The notes beneath the pieces were generated by a model that had not been told where the DNA came from, did no database searches, and saw only the letters and a list, made by a program, of their open reading frames with translations. From Actinomycetales bacterium Ga0077552 (GTDB lineage: Bacteria; Actinomycetota; Actinomycetes; Actinomycetales; Microbacteriaceae), in NCBI GenBank assembly GCA_001464255.1, contig LNFD01000186.1, positions 1 to 32,723 of the forward strand: DNA of 32,723 nucleotides. Direction: 5' to 3'. Below are positions 7,112 to 15,214 of this stretch, piece after piece (the stretch's first letter is position 1; the number at the start of each line of letters is the position of its first letter). Made by a program: the position numbers and the translations under genes.

Positions 7112-8422
7112 ATGACGTGGCTCCGCGAACGGCGCGTGGCCCTCGCCGCCCTCACGTTCTTCACTCTGCTGGCGGGCGACGCCTGGCGCAACACCATCAG
7201 CTGGTACGGCTGGGGGCTCGTCGCCCTCGCCATCATCGTACTGTGGGCGCTCGTCGCGATTCGTCTGCGGGTCGACCTGCGGCGCATCCCGATCGCCCTC
7301 GGCACGCTGCTCGCCGTCATGGTCGCCTCGATCGTGTGGTCGGTCTACCCGGGCGCCACCGCGGTCGCCCTGCTGACGACGCTCGCGACCGTCGCGGTGG
7401 GCGCGATCATGGCGCACACCGTCTCGCTCGAGCAGCTGCTGCGCGCGCTCGGGGTCGCCCTGCGCTGGATCCTCGGGCTCTCGCTCGCCTTCGAGCTCGT
7501 CGTCGCGGCGATCATCCAGCGCCCCGTGCTGCCGCTCTGGGTGTCGTGGGAGGAGCCGTTCCCGAAGGCCTTCTACTGGTCGCGGGCGCTGCTGTTCGAG
7601 GGCGGGCGCATCCAGGGAATCCCGGGCAACGCCAACCTGCTGGCCTTCGCCGCACTCATCGCCGTCATCGTCTTCGGCATCCAGTTGGCCGAGCGCCGCG
7701 TGGGCGCCGCGGCGGGCTGGGGCTGGCTCGGTGCGGCGCTGCTCACTCTCGCCCTGACCCGCTCATCGACCGTCCTCGTGGCGGGCCTCGCCGCACTCGT
7801 CGCCCTCGCGGTGCTGCTGCTCGCCCGCCGGCTCACGATGCGCGGCCGGCTGACGCTCTACGGCCTCACGGCGGCGGCCGCGGCGGGCGCTGTCGTGCTC
7901 GCGCTCGTCTTCCGCGAGACCCTGCTCGACCTCGTCGGCCGCAGCGACGACCTCACCGGCCGCCTCGACATCTGGGCCGCCGTCATCGGTCTCGCGGAGC
8001 AGCGGCCCGTGCTCGGCTGGGGTTGGGTGAGCTACTGGGCGCCGTGGGTCGAGCCCTTCGACGACCTCGTGATCATCGACGGCGTGCGCTACCTGCAGGC
8101 GCACAACGCCTGGCTCGACGTGCTCATGCAGCTCGGGTGGGTCGGGCTCGTCGTCTTCACGATCCTCGTCGTCACGACGGGCGCGCGCGTGCTGTCGTGG
8201 TCGGTGGATGCCCCGCTCGGCAACCCCGCCCCCACCGCCGCGCTGCGCCTGCTGCCGGCCCTGCTGCTCACGGTGCTGCTCGTGCACAGCCTCGCCGAGT
8301 CGCGCCTGCTCATTGAGGCGGGGCTCGTGCTGCTCGTGTACCTCGCGGTCGCGAGCCGCGTGCGGGGCGTCACGGTGCCGCCGACGCGCATCCTCGCCGC
8401 CCCGGGGGCCGAGTCCGCATGA
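7112..8422 (+). CDS. O-antigen ligase/polymerase-family (Wzy/WaaL-like) membrane protein, copy 1
   Basis: This 436-residue protein is mostly hydrophobic, with about ten to twelve predicted membrane segments. A longer loop in the C-terminal half contains RPVLGWGWVSYW and AHNAWLDVLMQLGWVG, typical of the O-antigen ligase domain family. Such proteins polymerise glycan repeat units or transfer finished glycans from a polyprenyl carrier at the outer face of the membrane. In a Gram-positive actinobacterium the acceptor would be a wall polymer or lipid rather than lipid A. The start is supported by the leaderless -10. The stop overlaps the next gene by four bases (ATGA), and that neighbour is a paralogue. 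Whether this copy is the polymerase or the ligase cannot be told. Confidence 0.82.
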   Translation: MTWLRERRVALAALTFFTLLAGDAWRNTISWYGWGLVALAIIVLWALVAIRLRVDLRRIPIALGTLLAVMVASIVWSVYPGATAVALLTTLATVAVGAIMAHTVSLEQLLRALGVALRWILGLSLAFELVVAAIIQRPVLPLWVSWEEPFPKAFYWSRALLFEGGRIQGIPGNANLLAFAALIAVIVFGIQLAERRVGAAAGWGWLGAALLTLALTRSSTVLVAGLAALVALAVLLLARRLTMRGRLTLYGLTAAAAAGAVVLALVFRETLLDLVGRSDDLTGRLDIWAAVIGLAEQRPVLGWGWVSYWAPWVEPFDDLVIIDGVRYLQAHNAWLDVLMQLGWVGLVVFTILVVTTGARVLSWSVDAPLGNPAPTAALRLLPALLLTVLLVHSLAESRLLIEAGLVLLVYLAVASRVRGVTVPPTRILAAPGAESA

Positions 8423-9666
8423 TCGAGACGACGCGCGCCCTGCTCGCCTCGCCGCGCATGACGCAGGCGCTCACCGAGGCGATCGTCGGCGTCGCGCTCG
8501 CGACCTTCGCGGTGCGCGCCCTCGTCGGCTGGCCCGGCAGCATCGCCGTGATCTCGGCCCTCGTGCTGCTCGCGGCCCTGAGCCTCGCCGGGCAGCCGGA
8601 GCGGGTCGAGTGGCGCGGCGTGCTGCCGCTCTCGCTCATCGCGCTGTTCTCGCTGCTGACCGTGAGCATCATCTGGAGCCAGTACACCTGGGCCACGATC
8701 GGCGGCATCGCCTACGCCTCTGCCTTCGCCTTCCTCGGGGTGTACATCGCGCTCGTGCGCGACCTTATCCAGCTCGTGCGCGCCGTCGGCAACGCCCTGC
8801 GCGTCATCCTCACCGCCTCCTTCGTGCTCGAAGTGCTCAGCGGCGTGCTGCTCGACGCCCCCTTCGCGTGGATCGGCATCACGGGCGACCTCGCGACGGG
8901 CGGCCCCGTGCAGGGACTCGCGGGCACGCGCAACGCTTTCGCCTTCCTCGGCGCCCTCGCCGTGCTGAGCTTCTGGATCGAGTACCGCACGCGCTCGGTC
9001 TCGCGCGGGCTGACCGCCTACTCGCTCGTGCTCGCAGGCGCGACGATCGTCTTCGCCCGCTCCCCCGTCGCCTACCTGGTGCTGGCGGCCGTGCTCGTCG
9101 TGGGCCTCGCGCTCGTCATCATCCGGCGGCAGGAGGCGCTCGCGCGACGGGCCACGCAATCGGTGCTGCTCATTTCGGCCGTCGTCTTCGCCGTGCTCGC
9201 GTGGGTCTTCCGCGGGCCGCTCATCGGCTTCGTGGATGCCGCTGCCGATGTGCGCGCCCGCACGGGCGTGTGGTCGCAGGTCGGCGACCTCGTCGCCCAG
9301 CAGCCCGTGCTCGGCTGGGGCTGGGTGGGCATGTGGCCCACTGCGGTGTACCCGTTCTCGAGCGTTCAGGAAGGCAGCGCCCCGGCCGAGTCCGCACTCA
9401 ACGCCTACGCCGACATCTGGCTGCAGCTCGGCCTCGCAGGCATCGTCGTGCTGATCGCGGCCCTCGGGCTCGCCTTCGCGCGGGCCTGGCTCGTCGCGAC
9501 CGACCGCCGCAGCACTGTGTACGTCTGGCCCGCGCTCACGCTCGTATTGCTTGCGACGGTGAGCATGACCGAGAGCTACCTGCTCTACGAGGGCGGGTTG
9601 CTTCTGTTCGTCACCTCAGCCTTCGCGGCGGCTCGCAATCGCTCGTGGCGGGGCCGATTCGACTGA
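8419..9666 (+). CDS. O-antigen ligase/polymerase-family (Wzy/WaaL-like) membrane protein, copy 2
   Basis: The 415-residue protein has the same membrane layout as its upstream neighbour and shares landmark segments with it: QQPVLGWGWVGMW, LNAYADIWLQLGLAGI, and a C-terminal TESYLLYEGGLLLF that aligns with the AESRLLIEAGLVLL of copy 1. This indicates an old tandem duplication followed by divergence. The ATG lies inside the end of copy 1 (four-base ATGA overlap), so translation is probably coupled. One copy may polymerise repeat units and the other may ligate the finished chain, or they may serve two glycans; this is inference. A hairpin follows the stop. Confidence 0.8.
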   Translation: MIETTRALLASPRMTQALTEAIVGVALATFAVRALVGWPGSIAVISALVLLAALSLAGQPERVEWRGVLPLSLIALFSLLTVSIIWSQYTWATIGGIAYASAFAFLGVYIALVRDLIQLVRAVGNALRVILTASFVLEVLSGVLLDAPFAWIGITGDLATGGPVQGLAGTRNAFAFLGALAVLSFWIEYRTRSVSRGLTAYSLVLAGATIVFARSPVAYLVLAAVLVVGLALVIIRRQEALARRATQSVLLISAVVFAVLAWVFRGPLIGFVDAAADVRARTGVWSQVGDLVAQQPVLGWGWVGMWPTAVYPFSSVQEGSAPAESALNAYADIWLQLGLAGIVVLIAALGLAFARAWLVATDRRSTVYVWPALTLVLLATVSMTESYLLYEGGLLLFVTSAFAAARNRSWRGRFD

Positions 9667-9674
9667 CGGGGGTG

Positions 9675-9693
9675 GGCGGAACGCGAATCCGCC
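9675..9693. terminator. Short hairpin between convergent genes
   Basis: GGCGGA and TCCGCC form a perfect six-base-pair stem around a seven-base loop. It lies in the 29-base gap between the convergent ligase copy 2 and the lipoprotein gene. There is no U-tract, so it would be a GC-rich, actinobacterial-style stop acting in both directions, if it works at all. Confidence 0.45.
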
Positions 9694-9695
9694 AA

Positions 9696-10274
9696 CTACG
9701 ACAGTGACGCGGTGAGCGCCTCGATGAGTGGGCTCGGATCGCCCGGGGCGATGAACTCTGGTGATTCGATGATCAGCCAGTAGGCACCGATGAACACGGA
9801 GGCGGTTCCGCCGGCGCTGTCGGCACTGAAGTACCCCTCAGCGCTGGGCAGGTCGACGCTCTCCGGTGCCCTGGCGGCATCTCGCAGAATCGTCAGGCTG
9901 GGGGGATCGAGCTGGGCGACAGCGACCGAGTAGGTGACCGCGCTGGTCTGGTTGAGCCACCCGCAGGCGATGCCGCCGAGGTCGAGAGCCTGACGCGCCA
10001 GGTCGGTCGGAGCATATGTCGGGTCAGTGCCCACGTTGGGGTTGAACGCGTAGAGCGCGTCAGGTGTCAGCAGACTCGAGCATTCCAGTGTCAGCGGGAT
10101 TCCGACGAGGTCGGGTGCCTCGGGGGCACCGGTCGACGGCGGCGCCGACTCGGTGGGGTTCGTCACCGAGGGGGCGGGTGCCGCACTGGGGGTGGTCGAT
10201 TCCGGCTCGGCGACACATCCGGCGAGCACGCTCGCCCCCAATGCCATTGCCGCCACGATCGTCACTGCCCGCAT
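9696..10274 (-). CDS. Small secreted lipoprotein, DUF3558-like
   Basis: The track ORF is longer, but the ATG at 10274 is preceded by an AGGGGAG ribosome site and starts a lipoprotein signal peptide. It has a charged start, a hydrophobic core and a lipobox LAGC with Cys20, giving 192 residues. A Pro/Ser/Thr/Ala-rich linker (about 22-55) tethers a globular domain containing two further cysteines (C65 in ECSSLLT and C104 in ACGWLN), which could form a disulfide. This cysteine pattern and size resemble the DUF3558 lipoproteins of actinobacteria, but the match is by eye and tentative. No function is assigned. It follows galE on the same strand after 29 bases and may be cotranscribed. Confidence 0.7.
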   Translation of the reverse strand: MRAVTIVAAMALGASVLAGCVAEPESTTPSAAPAPSVTNPTESAPPSTGAPEAPDLVGIPLTLECSSLLTPDALYAFNPNVGTDPTYAPTDLARQALDLGGIACGWLNQTSAVTYSVAVAQLDPPSLTILRDAARAPESVDLPSAEGYFSADSAGGTASVFIGAYWLIIESPEFIAPGDPSPLIEALTASLS

Positions 10275-10303
10275 TGCGCGATCTCCCCTCGTCACCGCAC
10301 AAC

Positions 10304-11266
10304 CTACCGCGATGAGTGCGCCCGACACGCTGAGTCGAGAATCTCGTCGATGCCGTACTGGGCCTGCCACCCCAGTTCGCTCGAGATCAGACCGACGTCG
10401 GCAACGACTTCGGGTGCGTCACCCGGTCGGCGCTCGCGAATCACGGCAGCGGGGGCGTCGTTGATACGTCGGCGGATGCCCTCGACGACGTCACGAACGC
10501 TGGTCCCCTTTCCCGTTCCGACGTTGTAGACGCGGTGCGGCGCACCATGAACGGGCATCGAATCGACCACGGAAAGATGTGCGCGCGCCACATCGAGCAC
10601 GTGCACGAAGTCGCGCACACACGTGCCGTCGGCTGTGGGGTAGTCGTCGCCGAAGATCAGCGGCCCCTCGCCCCGTTCGAGTTTCTCCAGGACCATCGGA
10701 ACCAGGTTCAAGACGGCGACATCAGCCAACTCGGGCCACCCGGTTCCGGCGACGTTGAAGTACCGCAGGCTCACCACTCGAAGACCCTCGGCGCGCGCGG
10801 TGGCGGCCGCCAGCCACTCGCCCGCGAGCTTGCTGTAGCCGTAGGCGTTCACCGGAAGCGTGGCGGCGCTTTCGGGCACCACCCCACGGGCGTCTCCGTA
10901 GACCGCCGCTGAGGAGGAGAAGACCAGGTCGCGAACCTGAGCAAGCCGCATCGCCTCGAGCACGGTCGCGATGCCCACGAGGTTCCTGCGCATGTAGAGC
11001 AGGGGGTGGCGCACCGACTCGTCAACGCGCTTGAGCGCGGCGAAGTGAATGACCGAGTCGACCTCGTCGCTGCGCATGATTGACGCGAGGTGATCGGGGC
11101 CCTCCCGGCTGGCGAGATCGAGCGCGTACTTCACGTGCCCCGAGACCCGCTCGGGCAGCCCGGTGGCGAAGTCGTCGACGATGATCGGGGTGTCGCCGCG
11201 CTCCGCCAGCAATCGCACCACGTGAGAGCCGATGTAGCCCGATCCGCCGGTTACGAGAACGCGCAC
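10304..11266 (-). CDS. galE: UDP-glucose 4-epimerase-type NAD-dependent epimerase (first of two)
   Basis: The coding region starts at a GTG at 11266 behind a GGGAAGGG ribosome site, giving 320 residues. The longer track ORF reads into the protease gene. The protein is an extended short-chain dehydrogenase with GGSGYIGSH at about 7-15, the SSS segment at 117-119 and the YGYSK catalytic pair Tyr142/Lys146. It also has PTADGTCVRDFVHV, characteristic of GalE. Expected reaction: interconversion of UDP-glucose and UDP-galactose, possibly also the N-acetyl forms, supplying galactosyl units for surface glycans. It lies 28 bases after the protease stop on the same strand. A second, clearly different epimerase lies at 15211-16152. 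Confidence 0.86.
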   Translation of the reverse strand: MRVLVTGGSGYIGSHVVRLLAERGDTPIIVDDFATGLPERVSGHVKYALDLASREGPDHLASIMRSDEVDSVIHFAALKRVDESVRHPLLYMRRNLVGIATVLEAMRLAQVRDLVFSSSAAVYGDARGVVPESAATLPVNAYGYSKLAGEWLAAATARAEGLRVVSLRYFNVAGTGWPELADVAVLNLVPMVLEKLERGEGPLIFGDDYPTADGTCVRDFVHVLDVARAHLSVVDSMPVHGAPHRVYNVGTGKGTSVRDVVEGIRRRINDAPAAVIRERRPGDAPEVVADVGLISSELGWQAQYGIDEILDSACRAHSSR

Positions 11267-11294
11267 GCGCCGCCCTTCCCGCCTCGGCGCTCGG

Positions 11295-12770
11295 CTATCC
11301 GATCCACGTGAACCCTTGCCATCCCCACCCGATGACACGCCCGCCGAGCCAGCTGCCCTTGCCATTGCCGCTGTACAGGATGAGGTTACCTGTCGCATCG
11401 CGAGCGATGACATCAGCCCGGCCATCGCCATCGAAGTCGCCCGGGCCGTGCAGCGAGGTCATCGACTGCCAACCGTTTCCGATCTGCACCGGGGGGTTCC
11501 ACGCGCCGTTGCCTGCTCCCGCGATCACGAAGAGGAGGCCCGACGCTGACCGCGCGACAATGTCGGGCTTCTTGTCGCCCGTGAAGTCGCCGACAGGGAA
11601 GAGTGCGGTGTATGTCTGCCAGCCGGTCGCGATCTGAGTAGGTGCGCCCCACGCGAGCGGGCCAGTGCCCGGGTACAACCAGGCGACGCCGGCGGCATCG
11701 CGGGCAACCAGGTCGAAGGTTCGATCACCGTTCGCATCGCCAACCACGAACACCGATGTCATGGTGCCCCAGCCGGTGCCGACGACCGTGCCCACACTGT
11801 AACCGCCCGCACCATTGCCGTCGTAGTGGAGAAGGTCCCCCGAGGTGCTGACGGCGATCAGATCGTCGGTTCCCGAGAAGTTGATGTCTCCGACACCCGC
11901 GATGAGTCGATTGTTGGTGAAGGACAGGCCCACTACGCGGCTGCCGCCCAACCAGCTGCCGGACCCGTTGCCGAGATAGCGGAAAACCTCACCAGAGCCG
12001 GTGGTAGTCACTACGTCTCGAGCGCCATCGCGGTTCAAATCGCCGGCGCCCGCGGACTGCATGAACGGGTAGCTGACACCGCCACCGAAGCCCGACAAGC
12101 TTCCGCGGCCGTTGCCCGAGTACAGGTAGAGATCGCCGTTCGACAGTCGCCCGAGCACATCGGTCGCGCCATCGCCGTCAAAGTCGCCTGGGCTGAATAT
12201 CGACGTGAAGCCTCCCCAGCCGGTACCGATTGCCGTGCCCCCGAGCCAGCCGCCCCGACCGTTGCCCGAGTACAGCATCAGGCGGCCTGCCGCATCGCGC
12301 GCCATCACGTCGGCGAATCCATCGCCGGTGAAGTCACCCGCGCCGAAGAGGCTGTTGAGGCCGCCCCAGCCGTTGCCGACCTGCCGCGGGGCGGCGAACG
12401 AGCCGGTTCCGTCGTTGGCATGGACGAAGAGATTGCCGACCGCTGATCGCGAGATCAGGTCGTTGTGACCATCGCCGGTGAAGTCACCGGGGCTGAACAG
12501 CGCGGTGGTTCCACTCCAGTTGCCGGCGATCGACTCCGGAGCACTGAAAGTGCCGTTCGAGGCTCCGCGGTGCAGGCTCACGGCGGAGCCCGGCCCCATG
12601 CTGATGAGGTCGCGTGGCCCGTCGCCGGTGAGATCGCCGGCGCCCGTCAGGAGCGTGTAGGTCGACCATCCGGCGCCCATCGAGAGTCGCTCCCCGAACC
12701 GGCCGGCGGTGACGGGGTAGAGCCAGAGTGATCCGCTGCTGTCTCGTGCCACGATCGATGACGGAATCCC
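11295..12770 (-). repeat. In-gene repeat array encoding FG-GAP/VCBS units of about 150 bases
   Basis: The conserved Gly-Asp of the calcium loop falls near residues 429, 479, 529, 579, 627, 678, 728, 778 and 828 of the protease. This is a regular 50-residue (150-base) period with slips of only one or two residues. Similar short phrases recur in the DNA, such as the complement of GCCGTTGCCCGAGTACAG. The gene ends in a half unit (GWGWQGFTWIG). The fourth to seventh units are the most diverged: unit 5 has GDLNRDG, unit 6 GDINFSG and unit 7 GDANGDR in place of GDFTGDG. Confidence 0.85.
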
Positions 12771-13922
12771 GTAGGGATCGTTCAGCCACGTCGCACTGGC
12801 AAGCCGGTTTGGTGATCCCGTTCCCGGGTTGGTGACGACGTTGGGGACCGCCTGCGACACCAGCTGGTTCGCCACCTGGGCCCCCGAGTACGACGGGTAC
12901 GCGGCGAGCGTGAGGGCGGCGAGTCCCGCGACGTGCGGGGTGGCCATCGACGTGCCTGACAGCACCGCTGACTCGGAGGCGTTGTTGAAGGCGAGCGATC
13001 GAATGTCAGAGCCCGGCGCGAACAGGTCGACGCACGGCCCGATGTTCGAGTAGGTCGCCCGGCTATCCGTCGACGTGGTCGCGCCTACGGTCAGAGCAGC
13101 CGGGGCGCTCCCCGGAGAGTAGTTGCAGGCGTTCAGACCAGAGTTGTTCCCGGCGGCGGCGGCGACGACGTAGCCAGCGTTCACCAGCGAGGTCACGGCG
13201 GCATCGAGGGGAGGGAAGACGCCCGAGGTGACAGAGAGACTCAAGTTCACGACGCCGACCGGTTGCGTCGCGATCCAGTTCAGTGCCGCCAGGAGGACGT
13301 CTGTCGTGCTCTCCTTGGCGCACGTGAAGACCCTGACAGGCACGATGGTGGCTGATTTGGCCACACCGAAGGTCGTGCTGCCCACTGTTCCTGCGACGTG
13401 GCTTCCGTGCCCTTGGCAGTCGGCGGTCTCCGGTCCGATAGCCCGATCCGGAGCGAAGTTTCGGCCGGAGAGGAGCCGCGACTGGTACTGCCCGGGGTTG
13501 GGTGAGACACCCGTGTCGACGATGTAGACCGGAACCCCGCGACCCGCCGATGAGGGGTAGGTGTACGACGTGTCGACCGGTACCGACTGTTGGTCGAGGC
13601 GAGAGAGGCCCCACGGCGCGTCGGTCTGGGTGTCGGTGAGCGCGATCGGCTGGTGCTCGTAGATCGCCTCGACCTCGGGGGAAGCGAGCAGAGCTTCGGC
13701 CTCGGATGCCGTGAGGTCGGCCGACACGGCCTCGATCACCGCGGTCATCGTCTCGGTGGTTTCGACGAGCTCGGTGACTTCGGCTGTTGAGGCGCTCGGG
13801 GCGACCTCGACGAGGTACGAAGACGTCGTCTCGTCGATCCCTACCGCGCTTGACGGTGCGATTGGAGCGGCAAGCAGACCGATTGCCGCGCTCCATGCAA
13901 CTACTACCCTTGACAACGACAT
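11295..13922 (-). CDS. Secreted subtilisin-like (S8, proteinase K type) serine protease with C-terminal FG-GAP/VCBS repeats
   Basis: The 875-residue protein has an N-terminal secretion signal (hydrophobic core about 5-20, A-x-A-like cleavage near 26). An I9-type propeptide (about 35-100) precedes the S8 domain. The catalytic triad is visible: Asp136 in YIVDTGVS, His172 in CQGHGSHVAG and Ser325 in SGTSMATPHVAG. The oxyanion asparagine is Asn259 in AAAGNN. From about residue 385 to the end, nine units of about 50 residues carry GDFTGDG-type calcium loops, an FG-GAP/VCBS array expected to build a beta-propeller. It would act outside the cell, with the array binding a ligand, possibly the surface glycan made by the neighbours (inference). 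No cell-wall sorting signal is seen. It is followed on the same strand by galE. Confidence 0.88.
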   Translation of the reverse strand: MSLSRVVVAWSAAIGLLAAPIAPSSAVGIDETTSSYLVEVAPSASTAEVTELVETTETMTAVIEAVSADLTASEAEALLASPEVEAIYEHQPIALTDTQTDAPWGLSRLDQQSVPVDTSYTYPSSAGRGVPVYIVDTGVSPNPGQYQSRLLSGRNFAPDRAIGPETADCQGHGSHVAGTVGSTTFGVAKSATIVPVRVFTCAKESTTDVLLAALNWIATQPVGVVNLSLSVTSGVFPPLDAAVTSLVNAGYVVAAAAGNNSGLNACNYSPGSAPAALTVGATTSTDSRATYSNIGPCVDLFAPGSDIRSLAFNNASESAVLSGTSMATPHVAGLAALTLAAYPSYSGAQVANQLVSQAVPNVVTNPGTGSPNRLASATWLNDPYGIPSSIVARDSSGSLWLYPVTAGRFGERLSMGAGWSTYTLLTGAGDLTGDGPRDLISMGPGSAVSLHRGASNGTFSAPESIAGNWSGTTALFSPGDFTGDGHNDLISRSAVGNLFVHANDGTGSFAAPRQVGNGWGGLNSLFGAGDFTGDGFADVMARDAAGRLMLYSGNGRGGWLGGTAIGTGWGGFTSIFSPGDFDGDGATDVLGRLSNGDLYLYSGNGRGSLSGFGGGVSYPFMQSAGAGDLNRDGARDVVTTTGSGEVFRYLGNGSGSWLGGSRVVGLSFTNNRLIAGVGDINFSGTDDLIAVSTSGDLLHYDGNGAGGYSVGTVVGTGWGTMTSVFVVGDANGDRTFDLVARDAAGVAWLYPGTGPLAWGAPTQIATGWQTYTALFPVGDFTGDKKPDIVARSASGLLFVIAGAGNGAWNPPVQIGNGWQSMTSLHGPGDFDGDGRADVIARDATGNLILYSGNGKGSWLGGRVIGWGWQGFTWIG

Positions 13923-14053
13923 CGTCGGCCCCCGCCTGTTCTGTGTTCACAGGGTACTTCGCTGCACGACCGTGTGGTGATTGGTGGTGTTCGTTAAGCG
14001 AGTGTGTCTCACCCGCCTGGGGTCGTCGACACTACCGCCGGAGGAGGTGACAC

Positions 14054-15214
14054 GTGCTGCTGAAGATCGAGAACACGCCCCGCCCCTACGCCTGGGGCTC
14101 GACGACGGCGATCGCCGAGCTGCTGGGCGCGGAGCCGTCGGGGGCTCCCGAGGCCGAGCTGTGGCTCGGTGATCACCCCGGTTCGCCCGCGCGCATCGTC
14201 GGGGCAGACGCGGGGGGAGCATCCGATCTCTCGGCGCTGCTGTCGGCGAGGGGCGAGAAGCTGCCGTTCCTGCTCAAGGTGCTCGCGGCCGCCGAGCCGC
14301 TCTCACTGCAAGCGCACCCCACGATCGCGCAGGCGCGTGAGGGCTTCGCGCGCGAGAACGCGGCCGGCATCGCCCTCGACGCCCCCGAGCGAAACTACAA
14401 GGACGAGCTGCACAAGCCCGAGCTCATCTACGCGCTCAGCGACCCGTTCGTCGCCCTCGCCGGCTTCCGGCCTGTGGCCGAGTCGCACGCGGCGCTCGTC
14501 GCGCTCGGCGAGCCCGCGCTCGAGCCTCTCATCGCCCGCCTCGACGACGATGCCGCACTGCCCGGGGTCGTGCGCTGGCTCATCGAGGGCGGCCCAGCGA
14601 TCGCGAGAATCGTGGATGCTCTGACCGCCGCTGCCCGCGCCCTCGAGCACGACCCCCGCGACTCCGAGGGCTGGGCGACCGTGCGGCGCCTCGCCGACCA
14701 CTACCCCGGCGACCCCGGCATCGCGCTCTCGACGCTCATGCACACGGTCGTGCTGCGCCCGGGCGAGGCGCTCTACCTGCCGACCGGGAACATCCACTCG
14801 TACCAGCAGGGTCTCGCGATCGAGGTGATGGCGGCGAGCGACAACGTGCTCCGGGGCGGGATGACCCCGAAGCACGTCGACGTGGCCGAGCTGATGCGTG
14901 TGCTCGATGCGCGACCCGTTGCCGAGCCGCGCATCGCCCCCGTCGAGGTGCAGCCGGGCGTGCGGCGGTTCTCGCCCGACGTCGTCGACTTCGCCCTCAC
15001 GGTCATCGCGGCCGGCGCCGCCGCCGACGGCGTGACGATCGAGACGCACGGCCCCGCGATCGTTCTGAGCCTGGAGGGGGACGTGACGCTCGAGGGCGTG
15101 CTCGACCTGCACCATGGGCAGGCGGCATATTCCGACGAGCCCACACTCCGCGTGGTCGGCTCGGGAGCCGCGGTCGTCGCGACGGGCCGTCACCCCGATA
15201 GCGTGGACGCATGA
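14054..15214 (+). CDS. manA: Mannose-6-phosphate isomerase, class I
   Basis: The 386-residue enzyme starts at a GTG five bases after a near-perfect AGGAGGT ribosome site. It carries the class I phosphomannose isomerase zinc site: Gln86 and His88 in LSLQAHP, Glu123 in ELHKPE, and His248 in GNIHSY. The downstream segment ASDNVLRGGMTPKHVD is the family signature with the catalytic arginine. It interconverts fructose-6-phosphate and mannose-6-phosphate in the cytoplasm, feeding ManB (also in this window) and then GDP-mannose. It is divergent from the protease across 131 bases that should hold both promoters. Its stop overlaps the next gene by four bases. Confidence 0.93.
   Translation: MLLKIENTPRPYAWGSTTAIAELLGAEPSGAPEAELWLGDHPGSPARIVGADAGGASDLSALLSARGEKLPFLLKVLAAAEPLSLQAHPTIAQAREGFARENAAGIALDAPERNYKDELHKPELIYALSDPFVALAGFRPVAESHAALVALGEPALEPLIARLDDDAALPGVVRWLIEGGPAIARIVDALTAAARALEHDPRDSEGWATVRRLADHYPGDPGIALSTLMHTVVLRPGEALYLPTGNIHSYQQGLAIEVMAASDNVLRGGMTPKHVDVAELMRVLDARPVAEPRIAPVEVQPGVRRFSPDVVDFALTVIAAGAAADGVTIETHGPAIVLSLEGDVTLEGVLDLHHGQAAYSDEPTLRVVGSGAAVVATGRHPDSVDA
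15199..15204 (+). promoter_or_regulatory. TAGCGT -10 element inside the end of manA
   Basis: TAGCGT lies in the last codons of manA, exactly six bases before the ATG of the second galE at 15211. The predicted +1 coincides with that start codon. It could give a separate leaderless galE message in addition to read-through from manA. Confidence 0.5.

Noticed and set aside
7025-7417. N-terminal 131-residue extension of the fusion glycosyltransferase
   Set aside because: It is Arg/Asp/Glu-rich read-through lying over the divergent ligase gene and its promoter; methyltransferase sequence begins at the ATG at 7024.
7045-8316. 423-residue plus-strand open frame
   Set aside because: Out-of-frame shadow of O-antigen ligase copy 1; its start overlaps the other gene's upstream region and the product is low-complexity.
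11295-12770. Could the regular 150-base repeats be a CRISPR or satellite array?
   Set aside because: The period is a whole number of codons, the frame is open, and the encoded units show conserved calcium-loop residues, so it is a protein repeat.
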